From assembly GCA_914767715.1 (NCBI GenBank), contig OU612068.1:24428001-24492000 (forward strand): a stretch of DNA of 64,000 bases, read 5' to 3'. Position 1 is the stretch's first letter. Every line of letters starts with the position of its first letter. Both the position numbers and the translations under genes were made by a program. A model generated the notes under the pieces. It did not search any database and was not told the origin of the DNA. It saw only the letters and a list, made by a program, of their open reading frames with translations. This document shows positions 25,500 through 38,500 of this stretch, piece after piece. This DNA is from Membranipora membranacea (taxonomy: Eukaryota > Bryozoa > Gymnolaemata > Cheilostomatida > Membraniporidae).

Positions 25500-26315
25500 T
25501 TATCTACCAAGACACAAACAGATCCTCTTTATTGACTTATTGAGAGGTGCAATACAAGTCACACCAGTATAAACAAAGATATATCCACAATGTGACCAGT
25601 GTCAATGTGAAGGAAAGCAAAGAAAGACGAACTAATGTGCTTATCAAATGCATCGAAAACCTGTATTGATATAATACATTCTTTATCAAGGTAAAAATCC
25701 AGTCAATGGCTAATTGGAAGGTGAGATATATGTACAAACATATATAAAATTGTTACATAAAAATACAATTAGTGAATACCAACAATAATATGACCTGGGT
25801 AAACAAGAAGGAAAGCAAAAAAAAGGAGTATTTCCTGCTGTGAAAACCAGTATTGATAAATACATTCAAGGTACAAATCCTCTTCATTGACCAATTGGAA
25901 AGTAGATATTGGTACAAGCCTGTATCAAATGAATATATACAGCAGTAAAACACATACCTGCAATGTGACCTATGTCAACGTGTGGGCATGCAACAAAGGA
26001 CATCAAGAATATAAAATTCATGTGAAAACATGCATTGACACAAATGCATGCAGAGTATTTTTGTACTTGGTCATCATGTTAAATTTGGCGCTTCTTAGTC
26101 TTGGACTTTGGCAATGATCTATGATCGGAATAGTTATTTTAAGCCTTTTTGCGTGGTTCTTCCTCCTTCGCTGTATCACTGAAAGAATGATAAAACTCAA
26201 GATTAAGGAGTGGAAATATAATCGCATAACTGGATCTCAACTCAAGTTAACAGCAGGAGGTAGAACAACCTTTGAACAAAAAATTATTCTATCTCACATC
26301 ACATCTAGCAGCTAA
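25500..26315. repeat. Diverged internally repeated segment
   Basis: Related strings recur along this stretch: atcctct(t)tattgac, aatgtgacc with tgtcaa(c/t)gtg, gaaggaaagcaaa, and (aa)acc(t/a)gtattgata. I read two to three diverged units of roughly 280-360 bases. No protein domain is visible in the small frames that cross it. Confidence 0.4.
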
Positions 26316-27110
26316 GTTAAAAAGCCTGCAAAACAAATCTGTTGGAGGAATATGTTATTCGTATTATAAGCAAGTAGATAAATAAACACGGGGGGGGAGG
26401 AAGGGGGGTTATGGCTTTCTTGTAATGGATGTCAACTGCTTAGACCTATGACATCACCCTACACATATTTTACAAGCAGACTCTTCTTTAAATAAAACAT
26501 AGATGCTGACATAGATATAACACTACAGAAATAACCTATAGTTACCCTAGAGGAGTAATATTTGGCTTAGTTTAGCTAGTTTATGGGTGACTTAATGTTA
26601 GCTAGCACTAACTTTTGGCAAGCAGTACTGAGGTGAGAGTCTAAATGAAGTAAGGCTTGGATGTCACCTGTCTTAGGAGTGTGTGAAATGGTGAACATCT
26701 CCTCCAGCAAACTATTTACTCCTCTAGAGTTTTCAAGGTTTTGAACTATCCTTCACCTTTCATAAGTCTTCCTGGAATAGTATTTGATGGTAGTGTGCTT
26801 CTCTTGCCACATCATCAGAGTTTTCAAATATATAATAGTAAGCTCTCTATTTCATTAGCTTGAGCCGCTTGGTACAAGCCAGCTGAAAAAAAAAACGAAT
26901 TGAGCATCTGTAATTCATAAACTCTGAACAGTAAAGAGTAACCAAGCTGTCGCCTTGTTTCCGTTGTCATCATCACTACTAGATGTATCTTCATTCTAAA
27001 TACATAAATGATAGTTTGATAACACTGCTATCACAACACATTAACACTACTAATAATGCTAACAGAAGTGTTTTGCCTTGCTAGTAGTAACAGCAATCCA
27101 GTCCCACAGT

Positions 27111-27226
27111 CCTTCTGTAGTTGGTGCAAGTCCAGTGGTCGAGTGCCCCAGTGGTCGAGGCCTTTTCTCTCTTAGGCCTTGACCACTGGGGCACTCGACC
27201 ACTGGACTTGCACCAACTACAGAAGG
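27111..27226. repeat. Near-perfect palindrome, 116 bp, ends ccttctgtag / ctacagaagg
   Basis: The arms ccttctgtagttggtgcaag and cttgcaccaactacagaagg match exactly, followed inward by tccagtggtcgagtgcccc with a near-complete mirror. The loop is only about 12 bases (ttttctctctta). Outside the arms an imperfect mirror continues through cacag/ctgtg. It is probably a foldback element. The long minus-strand frame over 27059-27325 is the palindrome read twice and is not a gene. Confidence 0.8.
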
Positions 27227-28600
27227 CCTGTGATTTGGACTGGAGTAAGCTGTAATAGCGAAGTTACTCCTTGCTGAAAGTAAGGTCAACAATTCCATAG
27301 ACCTATTTTTTTTACATAAACCCAATCCTTTTAAATTATTGATTTTCTAATAATATTGATAACCTACCATCACATTGAAACACCTGGGATGAGGATAGGC
27401 TACTAGTACTAGAAGAGACACTAGTATGTTCATGAAATAAACAAATAAATGTACTTGTAGTAAACAAAAACATTGAAACCTAAAAGTGAAGTAAACTATC
27501 ACAATCATTCATCTTAACACTCACATTTTTCCTGGTGTGGGCTTTCTGTGCAGTTACTAGTTTTGTTATGCAAATCTCAGATAGCAGATTTTGTGAGCAT
27601 AGAAAGAATGTTCATTTCTATTGTCATCATTCTCCATTCTATCACAATATATATCCCATGATCATATCAATGAACTAAGGTTAAGTTCATTGATCATATG
27701 CATTATGATGGTAGCTTATCTCTCTGATCCAGAGTATATCAGTAGCTTCCTGCAGCTCAGGCTGTTTGTCTAGCAAAACCCAATCCTCAGCTTTGCTCAG
27801 AGCATTGTCCAGTTGCTGTTGTGACAATTTAATCAGTGGATTTTATCATATGCTCTGTGTTGTGGGAATTGATGCAGCAAGCCTCATGGTTGGCGGCCAT
27901 CTTTTATAAACAAAAATGCTCTGCACTGTCATTGGCTAATCTTCAAAATTATCCATTTTGATTGGCTAAATGTTGCCAAGTAACTTTTGCAAGTTAGTTC
28001 TGCAGAAATATTGTAGAATCTGCATCAGAAAAGAATTTTAGCAAAACATTATTTATTGCCCCAATTATGGAATAGTACCCCATCAAAAATCCAAACAATA
28101 ATAAATATCATTTGATTATTTGCTATTAATTTTCTCTGTTCATCATCCTTACACACAATGAAACAATAGTGAGGTGCTGCTGCTGGCCTATTATGTCATA
28201 TTCTAAGTAAACCATGCAAGCAAGCAACTGATGGAGACAAACAAAAGTACCAGCCGTACCAGACAATGGGAGCTGGCCAATGTACAAAAACACACCAGTC
28301 ATATTCTGCTACTGCTTGGTCTATCCACCAGAAATCTGTATTTATCGTAAGGTTCAAAGGTGATAACGATCACAACCACCAACTGGGCTTGAGGGTGTGT
28401 GACTGAGGGCGCCACTACCTCCTCAGACAAAATCATCTTCGGTACTGAAGTTTAATGCCTGCCCTTCATTTTTGTTTAGCGTTATCCGCTCTGTTTTATT
28501 TCATATCTAAACTGTCACTTACCTGCCATGTGCCAAGCCCAAACAGTGGCATTGGTTTACCAGTCAGCATCTTTAATGTGAGTCCTCCTATGGTAGCCAT

Positions 28601-29615
28601 TATGCAGTCTGTATATTTGTCTATGTTACCACAATATTTGCTTGTTACCACTTAGATGTGTTAACTGGTAATGACTCGACTTTTTTAAATAGTTTACAGT
28701 ATTTACATTTAGGCTTACTCTTATCTTTGCTCCACATCTAACTTATGAGCACGATGACATAGAAAATATTAGATAAACTGACAGGGCCGTAGTCTGTCTC
28801 CATATCACCAAAAACACAGTTTTGTCAAATGAATCAAAACGAATCACAGATGATTTGTCTCAACACTGATACATAGATATATTCCTAGTGTGTGACACTC
28901 ACGCTGAGCTGCTGATTCTGTTTCACGCTGTTTGATGTTTTGTTGTTTAGCGTTCATGTCACATAAACTTTACTCAGGGGATATTGTTTCTCCAACACAC
29001 TATGAATGTGTTACCTTCTAACTCAATGGCTGTCAAATTTTAAATTCCGGAAAAAATCAAAAGAGTGTCCATTTCACATTTCTGTCATTGAACCTTATCC
29101 TACTAAGCTGTAAATATGTGCATGTTTAGGTATCCCCTTTAAATGGTTTGCTATTCAGGGCATTCTGTTGTGTACAGCATTGGTGATATGCAGTGGCGAA
29201 GTCTGCAAGAAATTCCTGTACGTATCATGTATCTTTGAATGGGAGAACTTCCAAAAAAGAATTGTGTGGCCACAAAAATGATCCTCTTGAGAGCATATCA
29301 ATTCCTCGCATAGTAAACCTCTTTCTAATGCCAATGAATGGTCAGCAATGACTGCCAGTGCCACACATAGGAGGAAAGGCTTGAAATAGTGATATAGATG
29401 GCCAGCTCACATTTGTTCAAACTCATAACTTACAAACTCAATCCTTGCCTAATGTTAATTTTAGCTAGCTTACATTCAGTCACCCCCAAACTTGCTAAAT
29501 TAAGATATTATATTCATTAATTTAGTTTAGTCAGATGAATCAGTTACAATAATAATATGTTTCTATGTTTGATACAGATATGAGAACAAGGTTGATTGAT
29601 TTTGGGAGCGTGACA
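28601..29615. other. Spacer between AKR copies 2 and 3
   Basis: There is no gene. The left part is AKR 5' flank shared with the other copies (gcagtctgtat, ccacaatatttgcttg). 28785-28932 carries an agggccgtagt element end and sequence shared with 16400-16530. 29455-29615 is the duplicated 3' flank. The small minus-strand frame near 29155-29364 has no recognisable motif. Confidence 0.6.
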
Positions 29616-29621
29616 TTTATT
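29616..29621 (-). promoter_or_regulatory. Poly(A) signal of AKR copy 3
   Basis: AATAAA on the minus strand about 165 bases past the stop codon, in the same conserved flank as in the other copies. Confidence 0.6.
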
Positions 29622-29787
29622 TTCTTTCTTCTTTCTTCGTTCTCCACCCAAGTGAAAGTAGAGTTTCAAGGCAGAAATGTAACTAAATCACATCTGATAT
29701 TCTTGCTGATATTTATGTGTACGTTAGCTGTTCGCTGCCTTATGTAAACTCGGTTTGGAAGAAGAATCTCTTTCAGAAGTGCTCTAC

Positions 29788-32700
29788 TTAAAAGGGGAAC
29801 TGCGGATGCTCCAGAATTCTAGAAAATAAATGGTATATGCTGTAGGTAATGTTTTTCATATAATGTTTCTTGTGTTCGAAATGCACCATTTCATGTATCT
29901 AAAAACTGATCTGCATTCCGTCCTAAACACAGCAACCGTCAAAAGGTCTGAAAGGGTATGAGTATTCTATTCACAGCATATTGTGTAATGTTTTAAATGC
30001 GAACTTTTTCTTTCCAAAAAAGTGATGTACTTTACCCTCTACAAGATTACAATGAAAAGGCCTGATATATATGAAAGCAATGACAATGTCAAGACTACTT
30101 ACTTGGCTCCCGCAAAGTCAAATTTAAAAAGTCTTTCCGGTTTGTCAATTGCCTTCAAATCTGCCATATCGTTCTCACTCAGTTTGAAATCGAAAAGCTG
30201 AAATTAAACATTATATTCCAATGTGATAATCCTATCAAACACTGTACCAGCAACATGTAGCTGTGCCCTTCAAATAATGGCAAATCAAACTGTCAAAAAG
30301 CTGAATTTGAATCAATATACTTAAACAACATAATAGGCTCACATGTTGACATGCATTAGAGCTATGAGGTATTTTATCATTGTGTGGGCCTTCACTAAAA
30401 TCTGGTGTTAAACTCCTAATGTAGTTAGATCAGGAAGTTTTGGACATATCTCTCTGATTGGATAAAGCATGTCATGTTACACCAAGAGTTGTCTGCATAC
30501 AACAAGAGAGCACGCAACTTCTTAACTATTAACCAGACCAGGTGATACCATGGATTTTGTTTCCCACCCTCCCTGATGATAAAAAGTGTCTTGAGTTTTA
30601 ATTTTCATGTGATGAGATTAAATTAGATGTACCTCGAAGTTAGAGATGATTCTGTGCTCGCTGACACTTTTAGGGAGCACAATGACATTCCTTTGCATGA
30701 GATATTTCAGGAGAACTTGGGCTGGAGTCTTTTTCTTCTCATCAGCAATCCTTACCACCACTGGGTCTTTCATTAGCACAGGCCTCTCTGAATCAAGCCC
30801 TCTGAAAGAATAAGTACCTCAACTGCTAGATATATGCACAAAATACTACTGTTGACACTTTTCCTGGTTCAATGACTTAAAATACGCAAATACTTCTCGA
30901 AATAAATTCGATGAATGAAAAAGATACATATATCAAGTGCTGCATTCAGCTGTTTGCTGCCAACATACATAACGCTTCTGCTTATTTGGGGTTTATAATA
31001 CAGCACACACCTCACTTAGTTGAAAAACTACCTAATCACCGGGTAGTGACTGCTTGTAGTTGGAATGGTTCAACTGTTCTGCAATACTTACGGCCTCCCT
31101 GGTGATCCGATGGGCGCGTAGGCTGCGAATGTTATCCCCTTCTCCTGGCAGAAGTTTACCAGTTTCTCTTGCTGGAACCATGCATGGCACTCACACTATA
31201 GAGGGAAAAATTTGAAAGAAACCGTACATAAAGCAAGTAACTGAAAGTATAAAATGATTGTAGGAAACTACCAATGCATTGACCAGAGATCATATTGGGA
31301 AACAAAAGTTTATTTGCAAAGCAGCATACTTACAATTATGATTTTCATTATGAGACACATCTTTGGGAACTTTCAGATATATCTTTCAGTGTCAAATAAT
31401 AATAACCGACCTGAAGGTTACTTGGTTTAACCTTGCAGTTGTCCCAGATTTCTTGAACTTGACCTTCATTGAAGTTTGATAGCCCGAGAGCCTTGACAAC
31501 GCCTGCCTCTACCAACTTCTCCATTTCCTAAAATGATAATAATCTTATACAGTTGTTACAACAAATCCATGTTGTTGTTGTAAATAGCACTCCATCTTGT
31601 TACTTGGGAAAAGCATAAGCAGAAGTTGAGGCAAAATATTTACTCCGATCTAAATTTGTACTGATAAAATCATGTTAAATATGTTTGGCCCATAAACATA
31701 TAAATGAATAAGTATAAATAAAGTATAAATAAGTATTTATACGTTTATGGTTTGGCCTGACATCTGATAAAGCAAAAGAAGTGATAGCATTACCTTATAT
31801 GTTTCTATGGGTGCCATTTCAGAGACGATGCCTTCCCCTTCATCGGTAAAAGCAAAAAATACAGGAGGCTCAGAGTCCAATTCCACATCCTGAAAATATC
31901 ACATCATCTGTTGTAAGCTATATCACCAGTCAACCTTTTACTGTAATAGTTTGCTAATAATAAACAAGTTATGGTTTATCTTACTGCTTATATTATTGGC
32001 AGTAAAATCAATTAGAGTTTTTTTATTCCGATACCATCTAGCTAAGCCTAATCTCAAAGGCCCCTTGTTTTGTAGGCGGCTTTTGAGATGAGGCTAATTT
32101 GGCTTGGAAAGAGCGAAGGAATTTAAACAGAAGACCTTCAGCACTATGGTCTGCCTCAAAACATACCTCCACACCAATATGGGCAAGGCTTGAAAACATT
32201 GCCTTGTTTTCTTTCTTGTACCAAAACTGTAGGGTGTTCACTTTTCTTAAGGTAGCATACCAATGGTTTGAAATAAAGATTATATTGTATTATTTAACAT
32301 GGCATGTTTTAAATTGTTTGCAGAGGGGCCAAGGATTTGACCTTGTGAGGTTTCACTGTCAACAAGGTCATGGTGTCCCGTCTTAAATATTATCTGCTTT
32401 GAAATGTTCACTTTTCTCATTATCCCATTCACGGACAATCTACCAAAATCACATATTTTCTTGACTATAAATCCTCAACTTCTCTGCAAGCAGTTAATTC
32501 AAGCTCTGGTTCCTACCTCCTAGGACCCTCATGCGATCTTTTCAATTGCTACACAAATTTGCAGACGGCCATTTACCAACCGCAATAAGTTTACTTAATT
32601 TCAAGTCAAAGTTTCAAACACAGAAGGGATCAGATAGAATTTGATGTCCCTGTAATGCAATTGTGACTGAAAGATTCATGTGGCCGATTGCTTGTTAGTT

Positions 32701-33819
32701 TTTTTCCCAAGAAGGGCTGGAATGCCTAAAGAACACCTCTGTCTCAAAAAGATTTCTGGGGAGGCCCAATACCACCTAGCGCCTCGCCTTACCACTTCAA
32801 AACCCACAAATACAGGCCTGGATATTCCCCATTCTTATCTGTATCTCAAGTAAAATTTTCCAAAAAAGTAGTGCGGCCGATTGGTATGCTGCCAAACAAA
32901 AGTTGGCCGAATCAGAAAAAAGGTTGGATATGCATGGTGTAGAGTCTACCTACAGAAGCTAGTACAGGGAAATGAATGAGTAAGAGATCGATGTAGTCTG
33001 TCTTCAGTAGTTTGAGAGATAACTCAACTTGTGATTTTACTCTATTTGGCTGAGCTGCACCTCCAGTAAGCTGTAAATAGATTAACAATGACTAGGAAAG
33101 GAAAATATATTAGGCCATTCTGTTTATGAAACATAAGACGTTTCCATGATTCTTGTTTCCTTAGCAAGGAAATCAACAAACTGGATTGTGGAAGCAAGCC
33201 GATTTTGTTACTTTGCCAGTTGTGTCTTTTGTATTTTGCTCAAGTCCAGTAAAGAAAATTCGCATCTATTGGGGCAAATGACCAGCAGTCTTGGACAAAC
33301 TAAGCATGTGGCCTATGACTAAAAAAATACTACCATCCCATACCTTTGTAGTAATGAACAAGTCCTCTCGTTTGACTTTTCCTTCATTGTAAACTTTCTC
33401 CAGGGCGTTCCCTATCTCACCTTCATTAAGATAACCTCTAGCTGTATCGATATGACGATATCCTGCGTTGACCGCATGACCAACTGCTTTCTCAACCTCT
33501 CCAGCTGTAGACTGTAATGATTAGCTCTGAGTTCAGCGATTTGGGTTTAAAAGGGGGTAAGAACCAAGGAATGGATTAATAAACTCTTTTTCTGATTTCC
33601 CGATAAAACACATTACAGTGCGAACAAAAACAAAAACGATCAGATATAGACTGTTACTCGCCATCAGAAATCAGTGTTAGACCCAAAGACTGCTGACAGA
33701 ATCTTTCTCCCGTTTTATTTTATGCTTAAACCATCACATACCTGCCATGTGCCAAGCCCAACCAGTGGCATTGGTTTACCAGTCAGCATCTCTAATGTGG
33801 GTCCTCCTATGGTAGCCAT
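29788..33819 (-). CDS. Aldo-keto reductase, tandem copy 3 (intact)
   Basis: Exons from 5' to 3': 33742-33819, 33344-33511, 32954-33070, 31794-31889, 31411-31527, 31092-31195, 30633-30801, 30103-30197 and 29788-29818. Every exon length equals that of copy 1, giving 324 residues without a stop. The tetrad Asp48, Tyr53, Lys82 and His115 is kept ([26 protein letters not shown]). The cofactor block reads [13 protein letters not shown], with Leu for Ile. The C terminus is ILEHPQFPF. The donor after exon 5 (GTCGGT) is weaker than that of copies 2 and 4 (GTCAGT). The linker encoded by exon 4 is the most divergent part between copies. It is a NADPH-dependent carbonyl reductase by family; the substrate is unknown. 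Confidence 0.95.
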
Positions 33820-35379
33820 TATGCAGTCTGTATCTGTGTCTATATATTACCACAATGTCTGCTTGTTACCGCTTTGATATGTTAACTAGTAATGACTCGG
33901 CCTTATGAAAAATCGTACAGTATATAGGCCTAGTCTTATCTTTGCTCCACCTCTAGCTTATGAGCACAATTAAATAGCACAGAGAGATTAAAATTAAATT
34001 CACGCACATTTTATCTTTCTCTCAAACAATGTAATCGTTTGAAATATTGTGGGTCTAACCACAACAGAATCATTTTCAGAATTATCATCGAACATCCACA
34101 AGTCACTCCCACATCCAACGGTCAATCAGTATACACCAGTAGGTTATTACTTCATCTATATAAGTGACAGCTCTACTCTGCTTTCCAAACAGTTAACCAG
34201 TAGGCAAACAAATATTACAACCCAGGCTTAAACGGAGATCACCAGTTGATCATGTACGATAATTTGTACCCCACACAGGTTCTATTTACGAGGTCAGGGG
34301 GGAGGAATTACAACTTATTCTTTTATTGCAACACACTAAATTTGATTTCACTCGACTAACCTGATTTAACCAAACTCTGTGTAGCGAGGTAGAAAATACA
34401 ATACAATTTTCTTGTACCCAAAACAGTTGTTGGCTTTAGGAGAGTCGATTCCAAAAAGTTGACGTGCCTCGGAGTTCCAGCGCTTTTATAGTAGCTATTC
34501 CAGGCCAGACACTTCAACTGTACATGAGTTATTTTTAAGATTACAAAATCCATTTATAGAAAGCTTCGTCACAGAAAACCTACTTATTTAGCATTCAGTG
34601 GTCTCTTCCTTGGCAAGAACATGATTTATATGTCACAATCAGATCACTTTTCTATGCTTTTACATCCTGTCTCGAATGTCAAAAACAGCAGTTGCCAATT
34701 CTTCAGAAAATGTTGTGAGACATCCATTCAGTTTGTGCTCAGGAGATTAGAGAGTGCATACAAAGCCCTTTTATTGTCAGATATGAACAAGAAACATCAA
34801 AGGGCTGTCAAAGTTTAAATTTCAACAAAGTATGAGCTTGTCTGAGCTTTTGGCAATGAAACTATGGTATGGTCAGGTTTCAGTAGCAACTAGTAGATCC
34901 GGTTAACAACATATATATATTTATGTGTATTGATTTGTAACCAAAATACATTTATCAATTTCTTATCGTTAGGCCTTAGTGAAGACATAGGGTTTCAATT
35001 ATGGAGTTGTCCTCAAGTTCAACGAGAAAAGACAACCACAAGATGTCATGTTTGTTTTGTCATGCTGACTTTTACAAAAACATTGTTGCCTAGCAGGTAA
35101 TCGATGAAGGACAAGCTTGGTAATCGCACACATTTAATGGATAGCTTCCATTTGCTAAACGTCATTAGTTTATATAAACTCCATTCTTGTAAATTTAATG
35201 CAAATTGGAGTTAGCTTACATCATGACACCACCGAACATTCTATATTAAATGAGTAACATTTTCATGCCTTTCAAAAGCCGAGTTTTATTTTATTTAATA
35301 AGATGCATCAAATGCAATTTTTTTTCGTAAATTCTATACAGTAACATGAAAAAAAGCATATTGGTTTGCCAGCATGGGA
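33820..35379. other. Spacer between AKR copies 3 and 4
   Basis: I see no gene. The first 100 bases are shared AKR 5' flank. From about 35210 the sequence again resembles the duplicated 3' flank (gttagcttacat and so on). Short frames at 34049-34231, 34356-34553 and 34621-34818 show no domain or splice logic. Confidence 0.55.
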
Positions 35380-35385
35380 TTTATT
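35380..35385 (-). promoter_or_regulatory. Poly(A) signal of AKR copy 4
   Basis: AATAAA on the minus strand about 180 bases past the stop, in the shared 3' flank (ccagcatgggatttatt on the plus strand). Confidence 0.6.
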
Positions 35386-35562
35386 TATTCAAAGTTGGTC
35401 ACTAAAGTTTATTGTGTCTCGTTCACCAGCCAAGTTAAGGTAGAATTTCAAAGCAGTTTGTCATAAATGAAAACTGCCGATCACGGTAATGTCGGTGCAG
35501 TTTTGTTGGCTTTTTCCAGCTCTTTTGGGTAGTGTAGCATGTGACATGTTGTTGTACTCATC

Positions 35563-38500
35563 TTAAAACGGGAACTGTGGATGTGCCATCGTTCTAGAAA
35601 ATAAAGGGTAATAGTATTTTTCTCGCATCGTTTCTCATGTTATAAATGCAATATTGATGTGCCCTAAGGTGATGCATTTCACATATATGGTATGGTAACG
35701 GCAATGTCAACTTACTTTGCTCCCACGTGGTTAAATTTAAAGAGTCTTTCTGCTTTGTCGATTGCCTTCAGATCTGCCATATCTTTCTCACTCAGTGTGA
35801 AGTCAAATAGCTTAAATAAAAACATCAACACTGTGATAATCCAATTAAACACTCTAGGAGCATCATGTAGCTGTGTCCTCACAGTAATGCAGAGAACAAT
35901 TGCTGAAAAAGTGCATTGCATTATGAGTCTGTTCTGTAGCTTAGATATTCTTAGTTCGCATGCAGAATAACAAGATGTTGATCCAGTAAGATTATTTGAA
36001 AACCTTGTTACTGATATTTAAATTATGTGGAGCCAGTTCCGAGATATGACAATACTCTAGAGCTCCTTCGAATCTCTTCCTCTAGGTTTGCACTAGTCTG
36101 AGCCCCCCAACCCCTATCCTGTGCCTGACAGCCGTATTAGCATTACCATGAGCACAAAAAGAAGATCCAATCTGATGTGAATTTAGCCAACGTGCTGGCT
36201 CTGATTGGCTCCCCACCAAATCGAGGCAATAAATTGGCTGGTTTTAACCCCCTGGTCAAATTTTAAATGGGTTGGGTCTGTTGTCAGCAAGATTTGTCTC
36301 CAGTACAACAGGGAAGAACGCAACTTCTCCATTGCAAACCAGACCCTTTAGTGATACAAAATCTTTGATTTAGTTGCTATCTGTAAAATTAAATCACGTA
36401 CCTCAAAGTTAGAGATAATTCTGTGCTCACTGACACTTTTAGGGATCACAATCACATTCCTTTGCATGAGATATTTGAGAAGAACTTGAGCAGGAGCCTT
36501 TTTCTTCTCTTTGGCGATCCTCACCACCACTGGGTCTTTCATTAGCACAGGAGCCTCTGAGTCAAGTCCTCTGAAATAGGAAGGCATCTAATAATGTGCA
36601 CAATATATTTTTGTCAGACCCTTTCATTCATCAATGAGGGGGAGGGGTTAAGACATACAGTAACATAGAATACCACTGCCACAACAACACAATAATAGGG
36701 ATACTTGCTGGGATATTAGAAAACAATGTACTTACGGCCTCCCTGGTGATCCAATAGGCCCGAATGCTGAGAATGTTATCCCCTTCTCCTGGCAAAAGTT
36801 AACTAGCTTCTCTTGCTGGAACCATGCATGGCATTCACACTACAGAAAAGATACTGTATGAATGATTATTGTTGAAATGACAAAATCATTTTGGGAAGTA
36901 ATTTAATAAACAGAGTAGCATTTTAAAAATTATGGTTTTCTTTATTTCATTATCAAATACCTTTTTGGGAACTTCAAATATATCTTGCAGCAACTTAAAT
37001 AAAGGTAACTGACCTGCAGGTTACTTGGTTTAACCTTGCAGTTGTCCCAGATTTCTTGAACTTGACCTTCATTGAAGTTTGATAGCCCGAGAGCCTTGAC
37101 AACGCCTGCCTCTACCAACTTCTCCATTTCCTATGACAAAGAAAAGTCTAAATCAGGACAAACCTAGGACAGGTTTTGTATAAATTCTTATAAACAAAAA
37201 TCGCTGTAGAGTATCTAGAAGCTGAGGCGGTAGAAGTACCATGAATGAATGTAATGAACCATGCAGATCTTAAGACGGGATTAAATACTCTGATCCATAA
37301 ATAAAAATAGCATGGATGGAATCTGTTAAAGTAGATATAATCCGAAAAAGAAGTGATAACGTGACGTAAACGTAACCTTACCTTGTATGTTTCTATCGGA
37401 GGTATGTCAGTAGTAAGCCTTTCTCCAGCATCATCAGAAGGAAAAAACACAGGAGGGTTCTGATCAAATTGTACATCCTAAAAAGATTCGAGAGAGATTG
37501 TTTTATTGCTTGTCATCAATGATGAAGCAAAATTATAGTGACTGTAAGAAGGCGTTATCATTTAGGAGTCTGATACTAAAAAGTATGAAACTGTTTAAAA
37601 AACGAGTTGTGCGGCACTTAGCAAATAAAAATCTTTTCCTACCTGGAACATAATGTTTGTTAAAAATATGGTCTTCGTCATTAATAAAATTTACTGCAGT
37701 ACTATGAGTTCGGTCTGAGATCAGATTAGGAATGTCACAGCTGTATGAGGTAGAAAAAGGAGATAATAATCGAGATCTCTCCTTTGCCGTGCAAGAGTTA
37801 AACCAAACTTCTGAATTATATAATAAAATCGGTAATATAAGGGATTGCACAAAATACTCACATTGAGTATTGGACGGATAAAAAGATGCGAACTTAGACA
37901 ATGCATAAAATCTGATTTTCAATCTGCGAAAAATGTGGTCAGTATTATCAGTCCATTTTAAATTTGTAATGCATGTACAAAGTGTAAAATCATCGCAAAT
38001 AGAAACAGAATGTGGTTTGGATTCAAACCTTAGAGTACTAGACATTCTCGGCACAAAGGTCTTGTGGCAGTGTCAAAAATAAAAAAAAACATTTAAACTG
38101 CATCAATCTGGATGAAGGATGAAAATGAAGGATGGAATTAAAAAAAGCAATATAATAAAAATAGAAGCGTTACTGAGATCTATTCTAACTATGATTCAGC
38201 ATGGCATAGGAGATGGGCTTATTCAAGACTGATTCCCATAGTTGCGTTATACTAAATAGAAATTCAATAATATAAGGGATTGCACAAAATACTCACATTG
38301 AGTATTGGACGGATAAAAAGATTTGAACTTAGACAATGCATAAAATCTGCTTTTCAATCTGCGAAAAATGTGGTCAGTATTATCAGTCCATTTTAAATCA
38401 TCATTGAAAATAGTACCCAGATACTTAAAACATTGAACTTTCCATCCATTCCATCACCGAATGTGTAATCAAACTGATGCTTCTTTGTTACTGATATTAG

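Larger units (their letters stand above)
17403..28600 (-). pseudogene. Aldo-keto reductase, tandem copy 2 (disrupted)
   Basis: All nine exons can be found: 28523-28600, 23511-23675, 23005-23117, 22666-22764, 22324-22440, 22030-22133, 18159-18326, 17722-17821 and 17403-17433. Several are broken. Exon 3 has lost a codon and one further base, giving stops right after LLLIHFP. Exon 4 has rearranged sequence with TGA TGA after GPP-like residues. Exon 7 lacks one base at the LMQR codons. Exon 8 has five extra bases. The second AKR signature reads LGPSNF instead of LGLSNF. Splice sites survive and exon 2 is in frame with one codon missing, so decay looks fairly recent. Intron 1 is about 4.8 kb and the intron between exons 6 and 7 about 3.7 kb, both filled with repeats. 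No intact AKR protein can come from it; a transcript could still exist. Confidence 0.92.

Noticed and set aside
27059-27325. 88-codon minus-strand frame
   Set aside because: It reads through both arms of a palindrome, so the peptide is an artefact of the inverted repeat.
29565-29747. 60-codon frame that recurs near 17222 and 10140
   Set aside because: The recurrence is due to duplicated AKR 3' flanks. The frame is not kept in all copies, so it is unlikely to be coding.
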